From Chitinophaga horti (GTDB lineage: Bacteria > Bacteroidota > Bacteroidia > Chitinophagales > Chitinophagaceae), in the NCBI RefSeq assembly GCF_022867795.2, contig NZ_CP107006.1, positions 558,001 through 622,000 of the forward strand: a stretch of DNA of 64,000 bases. The letters run 5' to 3'. Position numbers and translations under genes: made by a program. This document shows, in pieces, positions 35,041 through 43,927 of this stretch. The first letter of the stretch is position 1. Every line of letters begins with the position of its first letter. The notes beneath the pieces were generated by a model. That model saw only the letters and a program-made list of their open reading frames with translations. It made no database searches and had not been told where the DNA came from.

Positions 35041-36294
35041 ATGTTCTCAGATTATACTTTTACCGCTGCCCACCGATTTATGGAGTATGTGCAGGTAGAT
35101 ACGGAATCGGACCCGTTAAGCAACACTTTCCCATCCACCGAAAAACAAAAGAATCTCGCGGGCATACTGGTGGCCGAGCTACAGGATATGGGCATTACGG
35201 ATGCGCATATGGACCAACACGGTTATGTATACGCCACGGTGCCTTCCAATGTAACCCATGACGTTCCTGTGATCTGCCTTTGCTCACACATGGACACGTC
35301 CAGCGATTGCAGCGGTCATGGTGTGAAGCCCATCGTACACAAAAACTATGATGGCAGCGACATTGTTCTCCCCGACGATACTACGCAAATATTACGCGCC
35401 TCCGATCATCCTTACCTGAAAGAAAAAATTGGCAACGATATTATCACCGCAAGCGGCACCACCCTGCTGGGTGCTGATAACAAGGCCGGTGTAGCAGAAA
35501 TCATGGACGCGGTACATTACCTCACCACGCATCCGGAAGTAAAACACGGCGCCATCCGCATCCTGTTTACGCCCGATGAGGAAATTGGTCAGGGTGTGAA
35601 ATATGTAGACATGCAGAAGCTGGGCGCGCAATTCGGCTATACGCTGGATGGCGGCGAACTCGGCTCGCTCGAAGACGAAACTTTCTCTGCCGATGCGGCA
35701 AAGATCATCATAGAAGGCATCAGTACCCATCCCGGCATGGCAAAAGGCAAACTGGTAAGCGCCATCAAACTCGCTGCCGAAATCGTGGACAGTCTGCCGA
35801 AAGATGCCCTGAGCCCTGAAACGACTGAAGACCGTGAGGGTTTTGTACATCCCGTGCGTATGCAGGGTGTCGTGGAAAAAGCGGAGATAGACTTTATTGT
35901 TCGCGACTTCACCACCGATAAACTGCAGCAGCACGAAGCCTTCCTGCAACAGCAGATGGATAAAGTGGTGGCGAAGTATCCCGGCGCAAAAGGCACTTTG
36001 CAGATCACGGAGCAGTATCGCAACATGAAAGAAGTGCTGGACCAATATCCGCAGGTGAGTGCTTATGCAGAAGAAGCTATCCAACGCGCCGGCGTAACAC
36101 CCTTGAAAATGAGCATTCGCGGTGGCACCGATGGCTCCCGCCTGTCCTTTATGGGATTACCTTGCCCGAACATCTTTACCGGTGAAATGGCTTTTCACAG
36201 CAAGCTGGAATATGTAAGTATACAGGATATGCAGAAGGCCGTGGAAACGGTGGTTCACCTGGTAATGATCTGGGAGGAAAAGAGCCGTTCATAA
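35041..36294 (+). CDS. pepT: Peptidase T (tripeptide aminopeptidase)
   Basis: 417 residues, M20B zinc peptidase. Metal and catalytic residues: SHMDTSSDCSG (His and Asp), LLGADNKAG (bridging Asp), FTPDEEIGQG (catalytic and metal Glu), TLDGGELG, and the C-terminal His in AFHSKLEYVS. RGGTDGSRLSFMG is the substrate-side loop. It removes N-terminal residues from tripeptides in the cytosol. Apparently monocistronic. Confidence 0.95.
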   Translation: MFSDYTFTAAHRFMEYVQVDTESDPLSNTFPSTEKQKNLAGILVAELQDMGITDAHMDQHGYVYATVPSNVTHDVPVICLCSHMDTSSDCSGHGVKPIVHKNYDGSDIVLPDDTTQILRASDHPYLKEKIGNDIITASGTTLLGADNKAGVAEIMDAVHYLTTHPEVKHGAIRILFTPDEEIGQGVKYVDMQKLGAQFGYTLDGGELGSLEDETFSADAAKIIIEGISTHPGMAKGKLVSAIKLAAEIVDSLPKDALSPETTEDREGFVHPVRMQGVVEKAEIDFIVRDFTTDKLQQHEAFLQQQMDKVVAKYPGAKGTLQITEQYRNMKEVLDQYPQVSAYAEEAIQRAGVTPLKMSIRGGTDGSRLSFMGLPCPNIFTGEMAFHSKLEYVSIQDMQKAVETVVHLVMIWEEKSRS

Positions 36295-36367
36295 TAATTT
36301 GCGACCGCCGCCGTTCTTAGTTTAGCAATTAATGCTTACTTTAATCCCTTGTTGCAGCTGAAATTAA

Positions 36368-36375
36368 TACATTTG
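36368..36375 (+). promoter_or_regulatory. Promoter of exbB-exbD
   Basis: TACATTTG (-7) with TTG at 36349-36351 or 36352-36354 upstream; start codon at 36396. Spacing of 16 bp is on the short side. Confidence 0.5.
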
Positions 36376-36395
36376 CAAGGTTTAAAATTTTATAC

Positions 36396-37115
36396 ATGTT
36401 ATTAGGACTTGTTACGCTTATACAGGATTCATTACTCACACCAAGGCCCGATACCGTAATCGCCGGGGGCACAGCTACCGCACCGCCGGTAGATCAACAG
36501 ATCCACCTGCTGGACATGCTCATGAAAGGTGGTGTGCTGATGATCCCGCTGGCCATCCTCTCGCTTATCGCGGTGTACTTCTTCGTTGAGCGTTATATTA
36601 CGATTTCAAAAGCAGGCAAAATTGAAGATAACTTCATGCCGATGGTGCGCGACCACATTACCAGTGGCAACATCGTGGCCGCCCGCTCGCTTTCTAAAAA
36701 TACCAATAACCCGATCGCCCGTGTAATCGACAAAGGCATTCAACGCATCGGTAAACCGATCGAAAGCATCGAGAAGTCGATGGAAAATGTTGGTAAACTC
36801 GAGATCTATAAGCTGGAAAAAAACCTGGTGGTACTCTCCATCATCGCCGGTATCGCCCCGATGTTCGGGTTCCTTGGTACCATCGCCGGTATGATCCAGA
36901 CCTTCTTCAACATTTCCATTACATCAGACATTACGCTGAGCGCCATCGCGAGCGGTATCTATGTAAAGATGGTAACTTCCGCAACTGGTCTGATTATCGG
37001 CCTGGTGGCATACGTAGGTTACAGCTACCTGAACGCGCAGATCGATAAGGTGGTGAACAAAATGGAAGGTGCATCAGCGGAGTTTGTAGACATCCTGCAG
37101 GAGCCTACCCGCTAA
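36396..37115 (+). CDS. exbB: ExbB/TolQ-type proton channel subunit
   Basis: 239 residues of the MotA/TolQ/ExbB family with three membrane helices. The first (residues about 45-67, GVLMIPLAILSLIAVYFFVE) and the last two (VVLSIIAGIAPMFGFLGTIAGM, then ATGLIIGLVAYVGYSYL) are clear; the conserved LGTIAGMIQTF and TSATGLIIGL stretches line the proton path. With ExbD it turns the proton gradient into mechanical force for TonB or Tol-type systems, needed for SusC-like transporters. exbD follows 31 bp later; no tonB or tolA homologue is next to them. Confidence 0.93.
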   Translation: MLLGLVTLIQDSLLTPRPDTVIAGGTATAPPVDQQIHLLDMLMKGGVLMIPLAILSLIAVYFFVERYITISKAGKIEDNFMPMVRDHITSGNIVAARSLSKNTNNPIARVIDKGIQRIGKPIESIEKSMENVGKLEIYKLEKNLVVLSIIAGIAPMFGFLGTIAGMIQTFFNISITSDITLSAIASGIYVKMVTSATGLIIGLVAYVGYSYLNAQIDKVVNKMEGASAEFVDILQEPTR

Positions 37116-37146
37116 TCATTACAATCAGCATTAATTATATCATTGC

Positions 37147-37554
37147 ATGAATTTAAGGAGGCGAAATAAGCGGCATGTGGAGATGCACAACTCAGCACTG
37201 AACGATATCCTGTTCATCCTGCTGTTGTTCTTCCTCATCGTGTCTACGCTGGCCAACCCGAACGTGATCAAACTCACGCTGCCCAAGGCAACCAGCAATA
37301 CCAAAGCCACGCAAACAGTGGTCGTGAGTATTGACCAGTCGCGCCAGTTTTTTGTAGGCACCGGCAAGGTTGATTTTGCCCAGCTGCGCGAAGCACTCAT
37401 GCCACGACTGGCCAACGCGGACGTGAACAATACGATCGTGATCAACGCGGAAAAGAGTGTGCCTATTGAGGACATTGTGTCCGTAATGGAAATTGCCCGC
37501 GAGCTGAATGCCAAGGTGGTATTGGGTACCGCTAAACCAGGGACTAACAGGTAA
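37147..37554 (+). CDS. exbD: ExbD/TolR-type biopolymer transport protein
   Basis: 135 residues: a short basic cytosolic start (NLRRRNKRHV), one membrane helix with the essential aspartate (LNDILFILLLFFLIVS), and a periplasmic domain ending VVLGTAKPG. It pairs with ExbB upstream; the operon ends in a terminator right after. Many Bacteroidota operons carry two ExbD genes and a TonB, and this one does not. Confidence 0.92.
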   Translation: MNLRRRNKRHVEMHNSALNDILFILLLFFLIVSTLANPNVIKLTLPKATSNTKATQTVVVSIDQSRQFFVGTGKVDFAQLREALMPRLANADVNNTIVINAEKSVPIEDIVSVMEIARELNAKVVLGTAKPGTNR

Positions 37555-37573
37555 TTTACTTTTATAGAGATAT

Positions 37574-37606
37574 AAAAGGCCGGGCTGTGAAGTCCGGCCT
37601 TTTTAT
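37574..37606 (+). terminator. Terminator of exbB-exbD
   Basis: AAAAGGCCGG and CCGGCCTTTT pair with a 10-nt loop; T run follows the stem. Confidence 0.83.
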
Positions 37607-37635
37607 GCTTATAACCCGAGTAAAGTTGGGTTGCT

Positions 37636-37884
37636 TCAGCATTCGGAGTAGTCGGCAGAGAAGGTGCCGTTCACCGCATATAGTTTGTCGATCGGTATCT
37701 CCGTATCACCATTCACCTGCATCCATTGCCTGCCGTCTTTCTCGTACATCGCGGTAATGAGGCCATTGGCGCGGGTAACGCCATTGTCTTCGTATAACAG
37801 GGAGGCGTTTTTCTTCTGCTCAAACAGTTCAAGTACAAGCGGGTAGAAAGTGCCGCCGGTGGGGATGGTTATTCTCTGGTCCAT
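37636..37884 (-). CDS. Small protein of unknown function
   Basis: 82 residues (MDQRITIPTGGTFYPLV at the start), no signal peptide. It looks like a small beta-rich cytosolic protein with a predicted turn at QVNGDTEIP, ending in Cys. I do not recognise a family. The composition is protein-like, the frame is full-length between the exbD terminator and free intergenic DNA, and no longer frame competes, so I take it as real. Confidence 0.6.
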   Translation of the reverse strand: MDQRITIPTGGTFYPLVLELFEQKKNASLLYEDNGVTRANGLITAMYEKDGRQWMQVNGDTEIPIDKLYAVNGTFSADYSEC

Positions 37885-38118
37885 GTTGTGAGATTTATGA
37901 GATAAAGGTAAGGATTAAATGGGGCTGCAGGAGTAGGGGCGATAGGGTGTACGAGAGGATCGATGGGATGTACATTTTGCAGGCTGCCTGGAACCATTAC
38001 GGTTCTGTACATACCAGCACTAAGCTGTAAGAGCCCTTTATGCTTGTATATGAATGGCTACGCTTAGCTACCTGCGCCATTTAGTGGTTTATACACCCGC
38101 GCCCGAATGTGCCTGTAT

Positions 38119-38149
38119 AAAACAAAAAGCCGCCCTGTTACAGGCGGCT
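38119..38149 (-). terminator. Terminator of the TlpA-like gene
   Basis: AGCCGCC and GGCGGCT pair around an 8-nt loop; on the minus strand the stem is followed by TTTTTGTTTT, shortly after the stop at 38172. Confidence 0.8.
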
Positions 38150-38171
38150 CTCTATCAATATTTAAACCTGA

Positions 38172-39284
38172 TTATCCTTTCTTGAATACTTCTTCCAGCT
38201 TCTTCTCCAGGTCTTCGCCACGCAGGTTTTTACCTACAATCTTACCGGTTGGGTCGATGAGCAGGTTAGCAGGTACGGAACGGATGCCGTATTGCACCGC
38301 TACCGCGTTTTCCCAGAACTTCAGGTCAGATACATGGTACCAGTCCAGCTGATCGTCAGCAATAGCTTTGATCCATTTGTCTTTTTCACGGTCCAGGGAA
38401 ACGCCCAGGATGGTGAAGCCTTTGTCTTTATAAGCGTTGAAAGCTTTTACCACGTTCGGGTTTTCTGCGCGACACGGTCCGCACCAGCTTGCCCAGAAGT
38501 CAACCAGTACATATTTACCGCGGAAAGAAGCCAGGCTTACGTCTTTATCATTCTGGTCTTTCTGGGTGAAGTCCATCGCTTGTTTACCAACACTGGTTTT
38601 TTCTGCCAGTTCCAGTGCTTTTCCGATCGCTTTACCGGTAGCAGTACCTTTTACTTTAGTGGAAAGCGCGGTGTATAGCGGGTTTATTTTTTCAAAATCC
38701 GGGCTGCCGCCTGCAATCTGGCTCAGGTAGTACATGCTCGCATAAGAATCAGGATTTGCTTTGATGGTCGCCAGCTGTGACTCCTGCACTTTTTCATACA
38801 GGCCCATATAAGTATCGCGCAGGGCGTCCATGCTATCTTTAGGCGCGTTTTCGCCCATAGCCATTGCGCGGGTGCGCAGTGCGTCCATTTCCGCCATCAG
38901 GCTTTTGTTACCTTTTTCGGTAGCCGTAAAAACAGCATGCGAAGGTGCGTTTTTCACTTCCGCATTAGAGATAGAATCTTTTACTACCAGCACGATACCA
39001 GAAGGTTCTGCAAACAGGCTAAGGCTGTTAGCGCGGCGGGTGCCGGGCGTTTTTACAGATACGTTTACCAGTTTAGGTTCAGGCATTTTCGTTTTTACTT
39101 CGAAAGCACCTTTCACGATCAGGGCGGAGTCAACGACTACTTTAGACCTGCTCATTTGGGTAACGTATGCATAAGAATTGGCCGGAGCGTTTTTGTAGGT
39201 GCCCTTGATAACCACTGTAGCGCTATCCTGCGCCATGGCACACAATGGGAGCAGTGCAATGCTGCTGAAAAGGAGTTTTTTCAC
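38172..39284 (-). CDS. TlpA-like thioredoxin-fold protein with N-terminal DUF4369-type domain
   Basis: 370 residues: signal peptide (LFSSIALLPLCAMAQ), a beta-sandwich region of DUF4369 type (about 23-130), a helical linker, and a C-terminal thioredoxin-fold domain (about 235-370). The redox motif is CGPC in FWASWCGPCRAENP, and SVPANLLIDPTGK holds the cis-proline. These periplasmic proteins reduce or exchange disulfides; in Bacteroidota they are numerous and their clients are mostly unknown. Monocistronic, with its own terminator. Confidence 0.9.
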   Translation of the reverse strand: MKKLLFSSIALLPLCAMAQDSATVVIKGTYKNAPANSYAYVTQMSRSKVVVDSALIVKGAFEVKTKMPEPKLVNVSVKTPGTRRANSLSLFAEPSGIVLVVKDSISNAEVKNAPSHAVFTATEKGNKSLMAEMDALRTRAMAMGENAPKDSMDALRDTYMGLYEKVQESQLATIKANPDSYASMYYLSQIAGGSPDFEKINPLYTALSTKVKGTATGKAIGKALELAEKTSVGKQAMDFTQKDQNDKDVSLASFRGKYVLVDFWASWCGPCRAENPNVVKAFNAYKDKGFTILGVSLDREKDKWIKAIADDQLDWYHVSDLKFWENAVAVQYGIRSVPANLLIDPTGKIVGKNLRGEDLEKKLEEVFKKG

Positions 39285-39354
39285 GTGTTGTCTTTTATGA
39301 TTGGTGATTGATTACTGTAAAAATAAGGGAATGGGAGAGATATTCTGTTACCGT

Positions 39355-40206
39355 TTATCCTTTGGTGGCGCTCACCATCCGGTGTTTGCCGAACAAGTCG
39401 GCGCGAAGGGTAACATCTGTAAAACCCTGTGATTGAAGTAGTTCCACCACTTCGTTGCCCAACGCCTCGTTGATCTCGAAGTAGAGTTTACCCCCTGTTG
39501 GCAGCTTTTGCAGGGCAAGTGTACCGATGTAGCGGTAAAACAGCAGTGGATCGTTATCGGGTACGAACAGCGCAAGCGATGGCTCATAGTCGACCACCTG
39601 GTGCTGCATGTCCGCCTTTTCGCGCTGGCGGATGTATGGCGGGTTGCTTACGATGATGTCGAAGGGGGGTAACTCCGCCGTGGCAGCGGTATCCAACGCA
39701 CTCATGACTGCGAATTGTACAGGCGTTTGTTGCCGGGTAGCATTACTTTGCGCAACGGCCAGCGCATCTTCACTAATATCAATACCCCACACCTTTGCCT
39801 GCGGCAGTTGCTTTTGCAGGGCGATGGGGATACAGCCGCTACCCGTACCAATATCCAGGATGTGCGCCTGTGGGTTTGTGTTTTCGCTCAGTATCCACTC
39901 TACCAGTTCTTCTGTTTCCGGGCGGGGGATGAGCACGTGTTGGTTAACGAGCAGTTCCATACCATAAAACCAACTGCTGCCGATGATGTATTGGATGGGA
40001 CGTTTAGCCAGCAAAGCCTCGATGCCTGCCTGCAAACCCGCCAGCTGCGTATCGTCCAGCGGTTTGTCTTTGTACACAATGCGGTCCATCTTACCCATGC
40101 CCGTAATGTGCTCCAGCAGCATGTGCGCAATGTTGGCCGCTTCCCTTTCTTCATAAAGCGGTTGAATTGATTTGATAATATGTGCAAATGCTGCCTGTAT
40201 GGTCAT
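39355..40206 (-). CDS. prmC: Release factor glutamine methyltransferase
   Basis: 283 residues from the ATG at 40206 (MTIQAAFAHIIKSI). The open frame extends upstream to 40704, but that part is the shadow of ribD. PrmC methylates the glutamine of the GGQ loop in RF1 and RF2. SAM motif I is ILDIGTGSGCIPIAL, the catalytic NPPY is in IIVSNPPYIRQ, and the N-terminal helical domain contacts the release factor. Divergent from ribD with a 54-bp gap. Confidence 0.95.
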   Translation of the reverse strand: MTIQAAFAHIIKSIQPLYEEREAANIAHMLLEHITGMGKMDRIVYKDKPLDDTQLAGLQAGIEALLAKRPIQYIIGSSWFYGMELLVNQHVLIPRPETEELVEWILSENTNPQAHILDIGTGSGCIPIALQKQLPQAKVWGIDISEDALAVAQSNATRQQTPVQFAVMSALDTAATAELPPFDIIVSNPPYIRQREKADMQHQVVDYEPSLALFVPDNDPLLFYRYIGTLALQKLPTGGKLYFEINEALGNEVVELLQSQGFTDVTLRADLFGKHRMVSATKG

Positions 40207-40227
40207 GGTTATATGAAAGATGAAAGA

Positions 40228-40235
40228 TACTTTTG
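40228..40235 (+). promoter_or_regulatory. -7 promoter box of ribD
   Basis: TACTTTTG fits TAnnTTTG and lies in the prmC-ribD gap, 25 nt before the ribD ATG at 40261. Confidence 0.45.
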
Positions 40236-40260
40236 CAAACATATCATTTTCAAACGCTTC

Positions 40261-41295
40261 ATGGACGGCACTCACGAAATATTTATGCAACGCTGCCTGC
40301 AGCTGGCCAGCCTCGCCAGCGGCTTTACTGCGCCAAACCCAATGGTAGGCGCTGTATTGGTTCACAACGGCCGCGTGATCGGGGAAGGGTTTCACCAGAT
40401 TTACGGCCAGGCCCATGCGGAAGTTAACTGTGTGAACAGCGTATCGCCTGAGGACAGGCAGTTGATCCCCGAAGCGACCATGTATGTAAGCCTGGAACCT
40501 TGTGCTCATCATGGTAAAACGCCGCCCTGTGCAGATCTCATCATACGGGAGCGTATTCCGCAGGTGGTGATCGGTTGTGTAGATACGTTTTCTGCGGTAT
40601 CCGGCAAAGGTATTGAGAAGCTGGAAGCCGCCGGGGTAAAGGTAGTAACGGGTGTGCTGGAGCAGGAATGCCGCGAACTGAACAAACGTTTCTTCACGTA
40701 TCACGAGAAAAAACGCCCGTATATTGTACTAAAGTGGGCGCAATCGCCGCAAGGGTATATAGCACATGATAACGCGCCGGCCATGATATCGAACGAGGTC
40801 ACGAACCGACTCGTACACCGTTGGCGCAGTGAAGAAATGAGCATCATGGTGGGCACCCGCACCGCCCTCATCGATAATCCGCATCTTAACAACCGGCTAT
40901 GGACGGGCCTGTCGCCCATCCGCCTGATACTCGATCCGCATCTGAAAGTGCCGGCAGATTATAACGTGCACGACATGAATGCACTTTCCTTTTTTATTAC
41001 AGACAAGCAAACACCTGTACCAGACAGGGTGAATGTAATCCCACTCGACTTTACCGCAGCATTGATCCCGCAACTGATGGAAGTACTTCATCAAAGGCAG
41101 ATATTGAGCGTGCTGGTAGAAGGCGGCGCTAACCTGCTGCAACAGTTTATCGACGCAGGCTGTTGGGACGAAGCACGGGTCATTACCGGTAAGCGGGGCC
41201 CGCAATCGGGTTTACGCGCACCACAATTGAAGCAGGGCGTCCCCGGCGAAATCATTACGCTTGATGGCGACGCGATCATCACTTACAGAAATTGA
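40261..41295 (+). CDS. ribD: Bifunctional riboflavin biosynthesis deaminase/reductase
   Basis: 344 residues from ATG 40261; a longer frame from 40180 crosses the promoter and the prmC start. The N-terminal cytidine-deaminase-like domain (1-145) has the zinc ligands HAEVN and PCAHHGKTPPC. The C-terminal reductase domain (about 150-344) has LKWAQSPQGYIA and VEGGANLLQQFI. It catalyses steps two and three of riboflavin synthesis after GTP cyclohydrolase II. It is followed after 10 bp by the YigZ gene on the same strand. No FMN riboswitch is seen upstream, and the other rib genes are elsewhere. Confidence 0.95.
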   Translation: MDGTHEIFMQRCLQLASLASGFTAPNPMVGAVLVHNGRVIGEGFHQIYGQAHAEVNCVNSVSPEDRQLIPEATMYVSLEPCAHHGKTPPCADLIIRERIPQVVIGCVDTFSAVSGKGIEKLEAAGVKVVTGVLEQECRELNKRFFTYHEKKRPYIVLKWAQSPQGYIAHDNAPAMISNEVTNRLVHRWRSEEMSIMVGTRTALIDNPHLNNRLWTGLSPIRLILDPHLKVPADYNVHDMNALSFFITDKQTPVPDRVNVIPLDFTAALIPQLMEVLHQRQILSVLVEGGANLLQQFIDAGCWDEARVITGKRGPQSGLRAPQLKQGVPGEIITLDGDAIITYRN

Positions 41296-41305
41296 GACAA
41301 CTTTT

Positions 41306-41908
41306 ATGGAGGTATTTTACACGATAGAGAAGAAAGCTAACGCGGAGTTTAAAGACAAAGGCAGCAAATTCCTGGCTTACGCTTTCCCCGTGAAATCGAC
41401 GGAAGAGGTGAAGGAATACCTTGCGGAAGTTAAAAAAGAACACCCGAAAGCCACGCATCACTGCTACGCCTACCGCCTCGGCACCGATGGTACACAGTTC
41501 CGTGCCGTAGACGACGGCGAACCCGCAGGATCGGCCGGTAAACCCATCCTGGGGCAGATCGACAGCAAACAACTCACCGATACGGCAGTCATCGTGGTAC
41601 GTTATTTCGGCGGCACCTTACTCGGTGTACCCGGACTGATCAACGCCTATAAAATGTCGGCGGCGATCGTGTTGCAGCTGGTGCCGTCGGTACAAAAGAA
41701 CGTGGAAACGGCCTATGACCTCACCTTTGATTATACCATCCTGAATGAAGTAATGACGGTGGTGAAGCAGCAGAACTGCACGGTGGCGTCGCAGGAGCTG
41801 CAGTTGTTCTGCACCATGCGCATCGGCATCCCGAAGGCGAATGAAGAATTATGCCTGTTACGTTTAAAAGATATTTACGGGCTGGAAATTGCGAAGGTTA
41901 AAAAGTAG
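41306..41908 (+). CDS. YigZ/IMPACT family protein
   Basis: 200 residues from ATG 41306 (MEVFYTIEKKANAEF). The UPF0029 N-terminal domain carries KGSKFLAYAFPV, FRAVDDGEPAGSAGKPIL and VRYFGGTLLGVPGL, the family hallmarks. The C-terminal part is the DUF1949-like ferredoxin-fold domain. Relatives bind nucleic acid or ribosomes (eukaryotic IMPACT); the bacterial function is unproven. It lies 10 bp after ribD and overlaps the convergent lipoprotein gene by 11 bp. Confidence 0.9.
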   Translation: MEVFYTIEKKANAEFKDKGSKFLAYAFPVKSTEEVKEYLAEVKKEHPKATHHCYAYRLGTDGTQFRAVDDGEPAGSAGKPILGQIDSKQLTDTAVIVVRYFGGTLLGVPGLINAYKMSAAIVLQLVPSVQKNVETAYDLTFDYTILNEVMTVVKQQNCTVASQELQLFCTMRIGIPKANEELCLLRLKDIYGLEIAKVKK

Positions 41909-42824
41909 CATCCAGCTGTTTCATTGTAACACCAAAGATCTTTTTCATTACCGGCTCCAGCCGTTTAGGCGTGCCGGACAAATGAATGGTACGATGGAAG
42001 TGTTGTAAACCGGCGCCAGGTTTCAGCTTACTGAAAGGTGACCGGCTGCCGAGTACCAGGGCGTTTTCGTTCCGCGCATCTATCGCCGGCCCGTTGTAAG
42101 TAACTTGCCCGCCAGGCATCGTAAATTGAATAATTGTCAGCACTTCCTGTTCCGCATCGTAATACCCGAAATAGTTCGCCGCATTATTAAACATTACCCC
42201 GGTTACTTTCCCCGGAGAAAAGATGTTAAACCGTTTCGCCGCCTTATCCGGCAACAACACCCGTATATCATCCGTCGCCGGGAACCGGCCGCTGATTTGT
42301 ATAAACACGGAATCTGCAGCCGTTGCGCCTTTATTAACAATGTTATTCTCCGATTCAAATGCAATGGCCTGTATGCTTCTATGGAGCGTTTGCCCGCCCA
42401 GGTAATTAGGAATATCGCGCCGCGCGATGAGGCGTATACGGCGTTGTAGTGTAAAGTTTCCACTATCTTTTTCCAGCAGGATGCTGTGCTTCGATACCGA
42501 TATCTGCCTGAACTGGCCGCTGTTCGGATGATCTTCACCATCCTCTTGCGTATACCCGGCAGCGTGATGCGCGTCTTCTTTCTCATTTACCGTGCAGGCG
42601 ATCACCTGTGCGTTCCAGTCTGGTGTGATCACGATAGCGCCTTTGCTGGTGCTGTCTTTGAATACGAGGATCTTTGTTTGTCGCGATAAATGTTTGACGA
42701 GGTTATTGAATTTACGCAGACTATCGCCTTTAGTGACGGGCGTATGGTGATACCTGGCGTTATGCCGGGGCCTGCCGGTGCAGGCAAGCAACAGGAGCAG
42801 CAGTGGCAGCAGATATGGTTTCAC
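41898..42824 (-). CDS. Lipoprotein, DUF6786-like
   Basis: 308 residues if translation starts at GTG 42824, giving VKPYLLPLLLLLLAC, a standard lipoprotein signal with lipobox LLAC. An ATG at 42857 would add 11 residues but lies inside the hairpin at 42846-42875. The mature part is beta-rich (RRIRLIARRDIPNYL, FIQISGRFPATDD, YYDAEQEVLTIIQF) and resembles DUF6786 proteins, beta-sandwich lipoproteins found in Bacteroidota; I am moderately sure of that name. Function unknown. Its end overlaps the YigZ gene tail to tail. Confidence 0.72.
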   Translation of the reverse strand: MKPYLLPLLLLLLACTGRPRHNARYHHTPVTKGDSLRKFNNLVKHLSRQTKILVFKDSTSKGAIVITPDWNAQVIACTVNEKEDAHHAAGYTQEDGEDHPNSGQFRQISVSKHSILLEKDSGNFTLQRRIRLIARRDIPNYLGGQTLHRSIQAIAFESENNIVNKGATAADSVFIQISGRFPATDDIRVLLPDKAAKRFNIFSPGKVTGVMFNNAANYFGYYDAEQEVLTIIQFTMPGGQVTYNGPAIDARNENALVLGSRSPFSKLKPGAGLQHFHRTIHLSGTPKRLEPVMKKIFGVTMKQLDATF

Positions 42825-42845
42825 GATCGGTGTATTTGCATCAGG

Positions 42846-42875
42846 GGGGCTGACCAAAAAGTAATGGTCAGCCCC
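42846..42875. terminator. Perfect 11-bp hairpin between hbd and the lipoprotein gene
   Basis: GGGGCTGACCA and TGGTCAGCCCC pair around an 8-nt loop. Neither side has a strong T tract, so it may be a weak terminator for hbd or an mRNA structure at the lipoprotein start. Confidence 0.5.
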
Positions 42876-42965
42876 TGTTTATTCAGATAGCGGATGGAGA
42901 TCATCCTGGTTTTAAGCAATTCTCAAAGCCTTCATTTGACTTTGGTCAGTTCCCTGCAAAAGTTA

Positions 42966-43856
42966 TCAGGAGTCGAAGCGTGGGCTTACTACCAGGTCTT
43001 TACTGCCGGCCTGGTATTTGTAAAATCCTTCCCCGCTTTTTACGCCAAGGAAGCCCGCATTCACCATGTTCACCAGCAGCGGACATGGCGCATATTTCGG
43101 GTTGCCCAGTCCTTCGTGTAAGACCCGCATAATGTACAGGCATACGTCCAGGCCTATGAAGTCGGCCAGTTGTAAAGGCCCCATCGGGTGCGCCATACCC
43201 AGTTTCATCACCGTATCGATTTCGGCTACGCCGGATACGCCTTCGTGCAGGCTGATGATGGCTTCATTGATCATTGGCATGAGAATACGGTTGGCCACGA
43301 AGCCCGGGTAATCGTTTACCACGCAAGGGACTTTGCCGAGCTGGCGGGAAAGTTCCGTGATTTTATCAGTTACGCTTTTATCCGTCGCATAACCGTTGAT
43401 AATTTCCACGAGCTTCATCACCGGCACCGGGTTCATGAAGTGCATGCCAATCACCTGTGCAGGGCGTTTGGTAGCGGCGGCGATTTGTGTGATGGAAATG
43501 GAAGAAGTATTGGTAGCGAGGATCGCATCGGCCGGAGCCAGGCGGTCCAGGTCGGCAAAGATCTTTAGCTTGAGTGAAAGGTTTTCGGTGGCAGCTTCTA
43601 CGACGAGTGAAGTGTTTTTAACACCTTCCGCCAGTTCGGTGAAAGTGGTGAGGTTCGCAAGCGTTTGTGCTTTTACCTCGGCCGTAATACTTTCTTTGGC
43701 CAGTTGCCTGTCCAGGTTTTTCTCAATCGTGGCCAGCGCTTTTTCCAGGGCAGGGGCAGATACGTCGATCAGGTTTACTTTAAAGCCGCCTTGTGCAAAA
43801 ACGTGGGCAATGCCGTTACCCATGGTACCGGCGCCAATGATGGCTACTTGTTGCAT
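42966..43856 (-). CDS. hbd: 3-hydroxybutyryl-CoA dehydrogenase (3-hydroxyacyl-CoA dehydrogenase family)
   Basis: 296 residues. The NAD-binding Rossmann motif is VAIIGAGTMGNGIAHVFA. VIGMHFMNPVPVMKLVEII contains the catalytic His, and ATNTSSISITQIA and DYPGFVANRILMPMINEA are family blocks. It oxidises (S)-3-hydroxybutyryl-CoA or short homologues with NAD+, in fatty-acid or butanoate metabolism. There is no enoyl-CoA hydratase domain, so it is the short monofunctional type. Single gene; gcdH at 50.5 kb could feed the same crotonyl-CoA pool. Confidence 0.93.
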   Translation of the reverse strand: MQQVAIIGAGTMGNGIAHVFAQGGFKVNLIDVSAPALEKALATIEKNLDRQLAKESITAEVKAQTLANLTTFTELAEGVKNTSLVVEAATENLSLKLKIFADLDRLAPADAILATNTSSISITQIAAATKRPAQVIGMHFMNPVPVMKLVEIINGYATDKSVTDKITELSRQLGKVPCVVNDYPGFVANRILMPMINEAIISLHEGVSGVAEIDTVMKLGMAHPMGPLQLADFIGLDVCLYIMRVLHEGLGNPKYAPCPLLVNMVNAGFLGVKSGEGFYKYQAGSKDLVVSPRFDS

Positions 43857-43927
43857 AATTCGTGGTTGTTTTTGGTGAACCGCTCACTGGCGGATCAGGC
43901 AATTTAAAGATTTATGCGTAACAGGCC

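Noticed and set aside
39355-40704. The 449-residue minus-strand frame that includes prmC
   Set aside because: Residues before MTIQAAF lie opposite the ribD coding region and do not look like a domain; prmC is taken to start at 40206.
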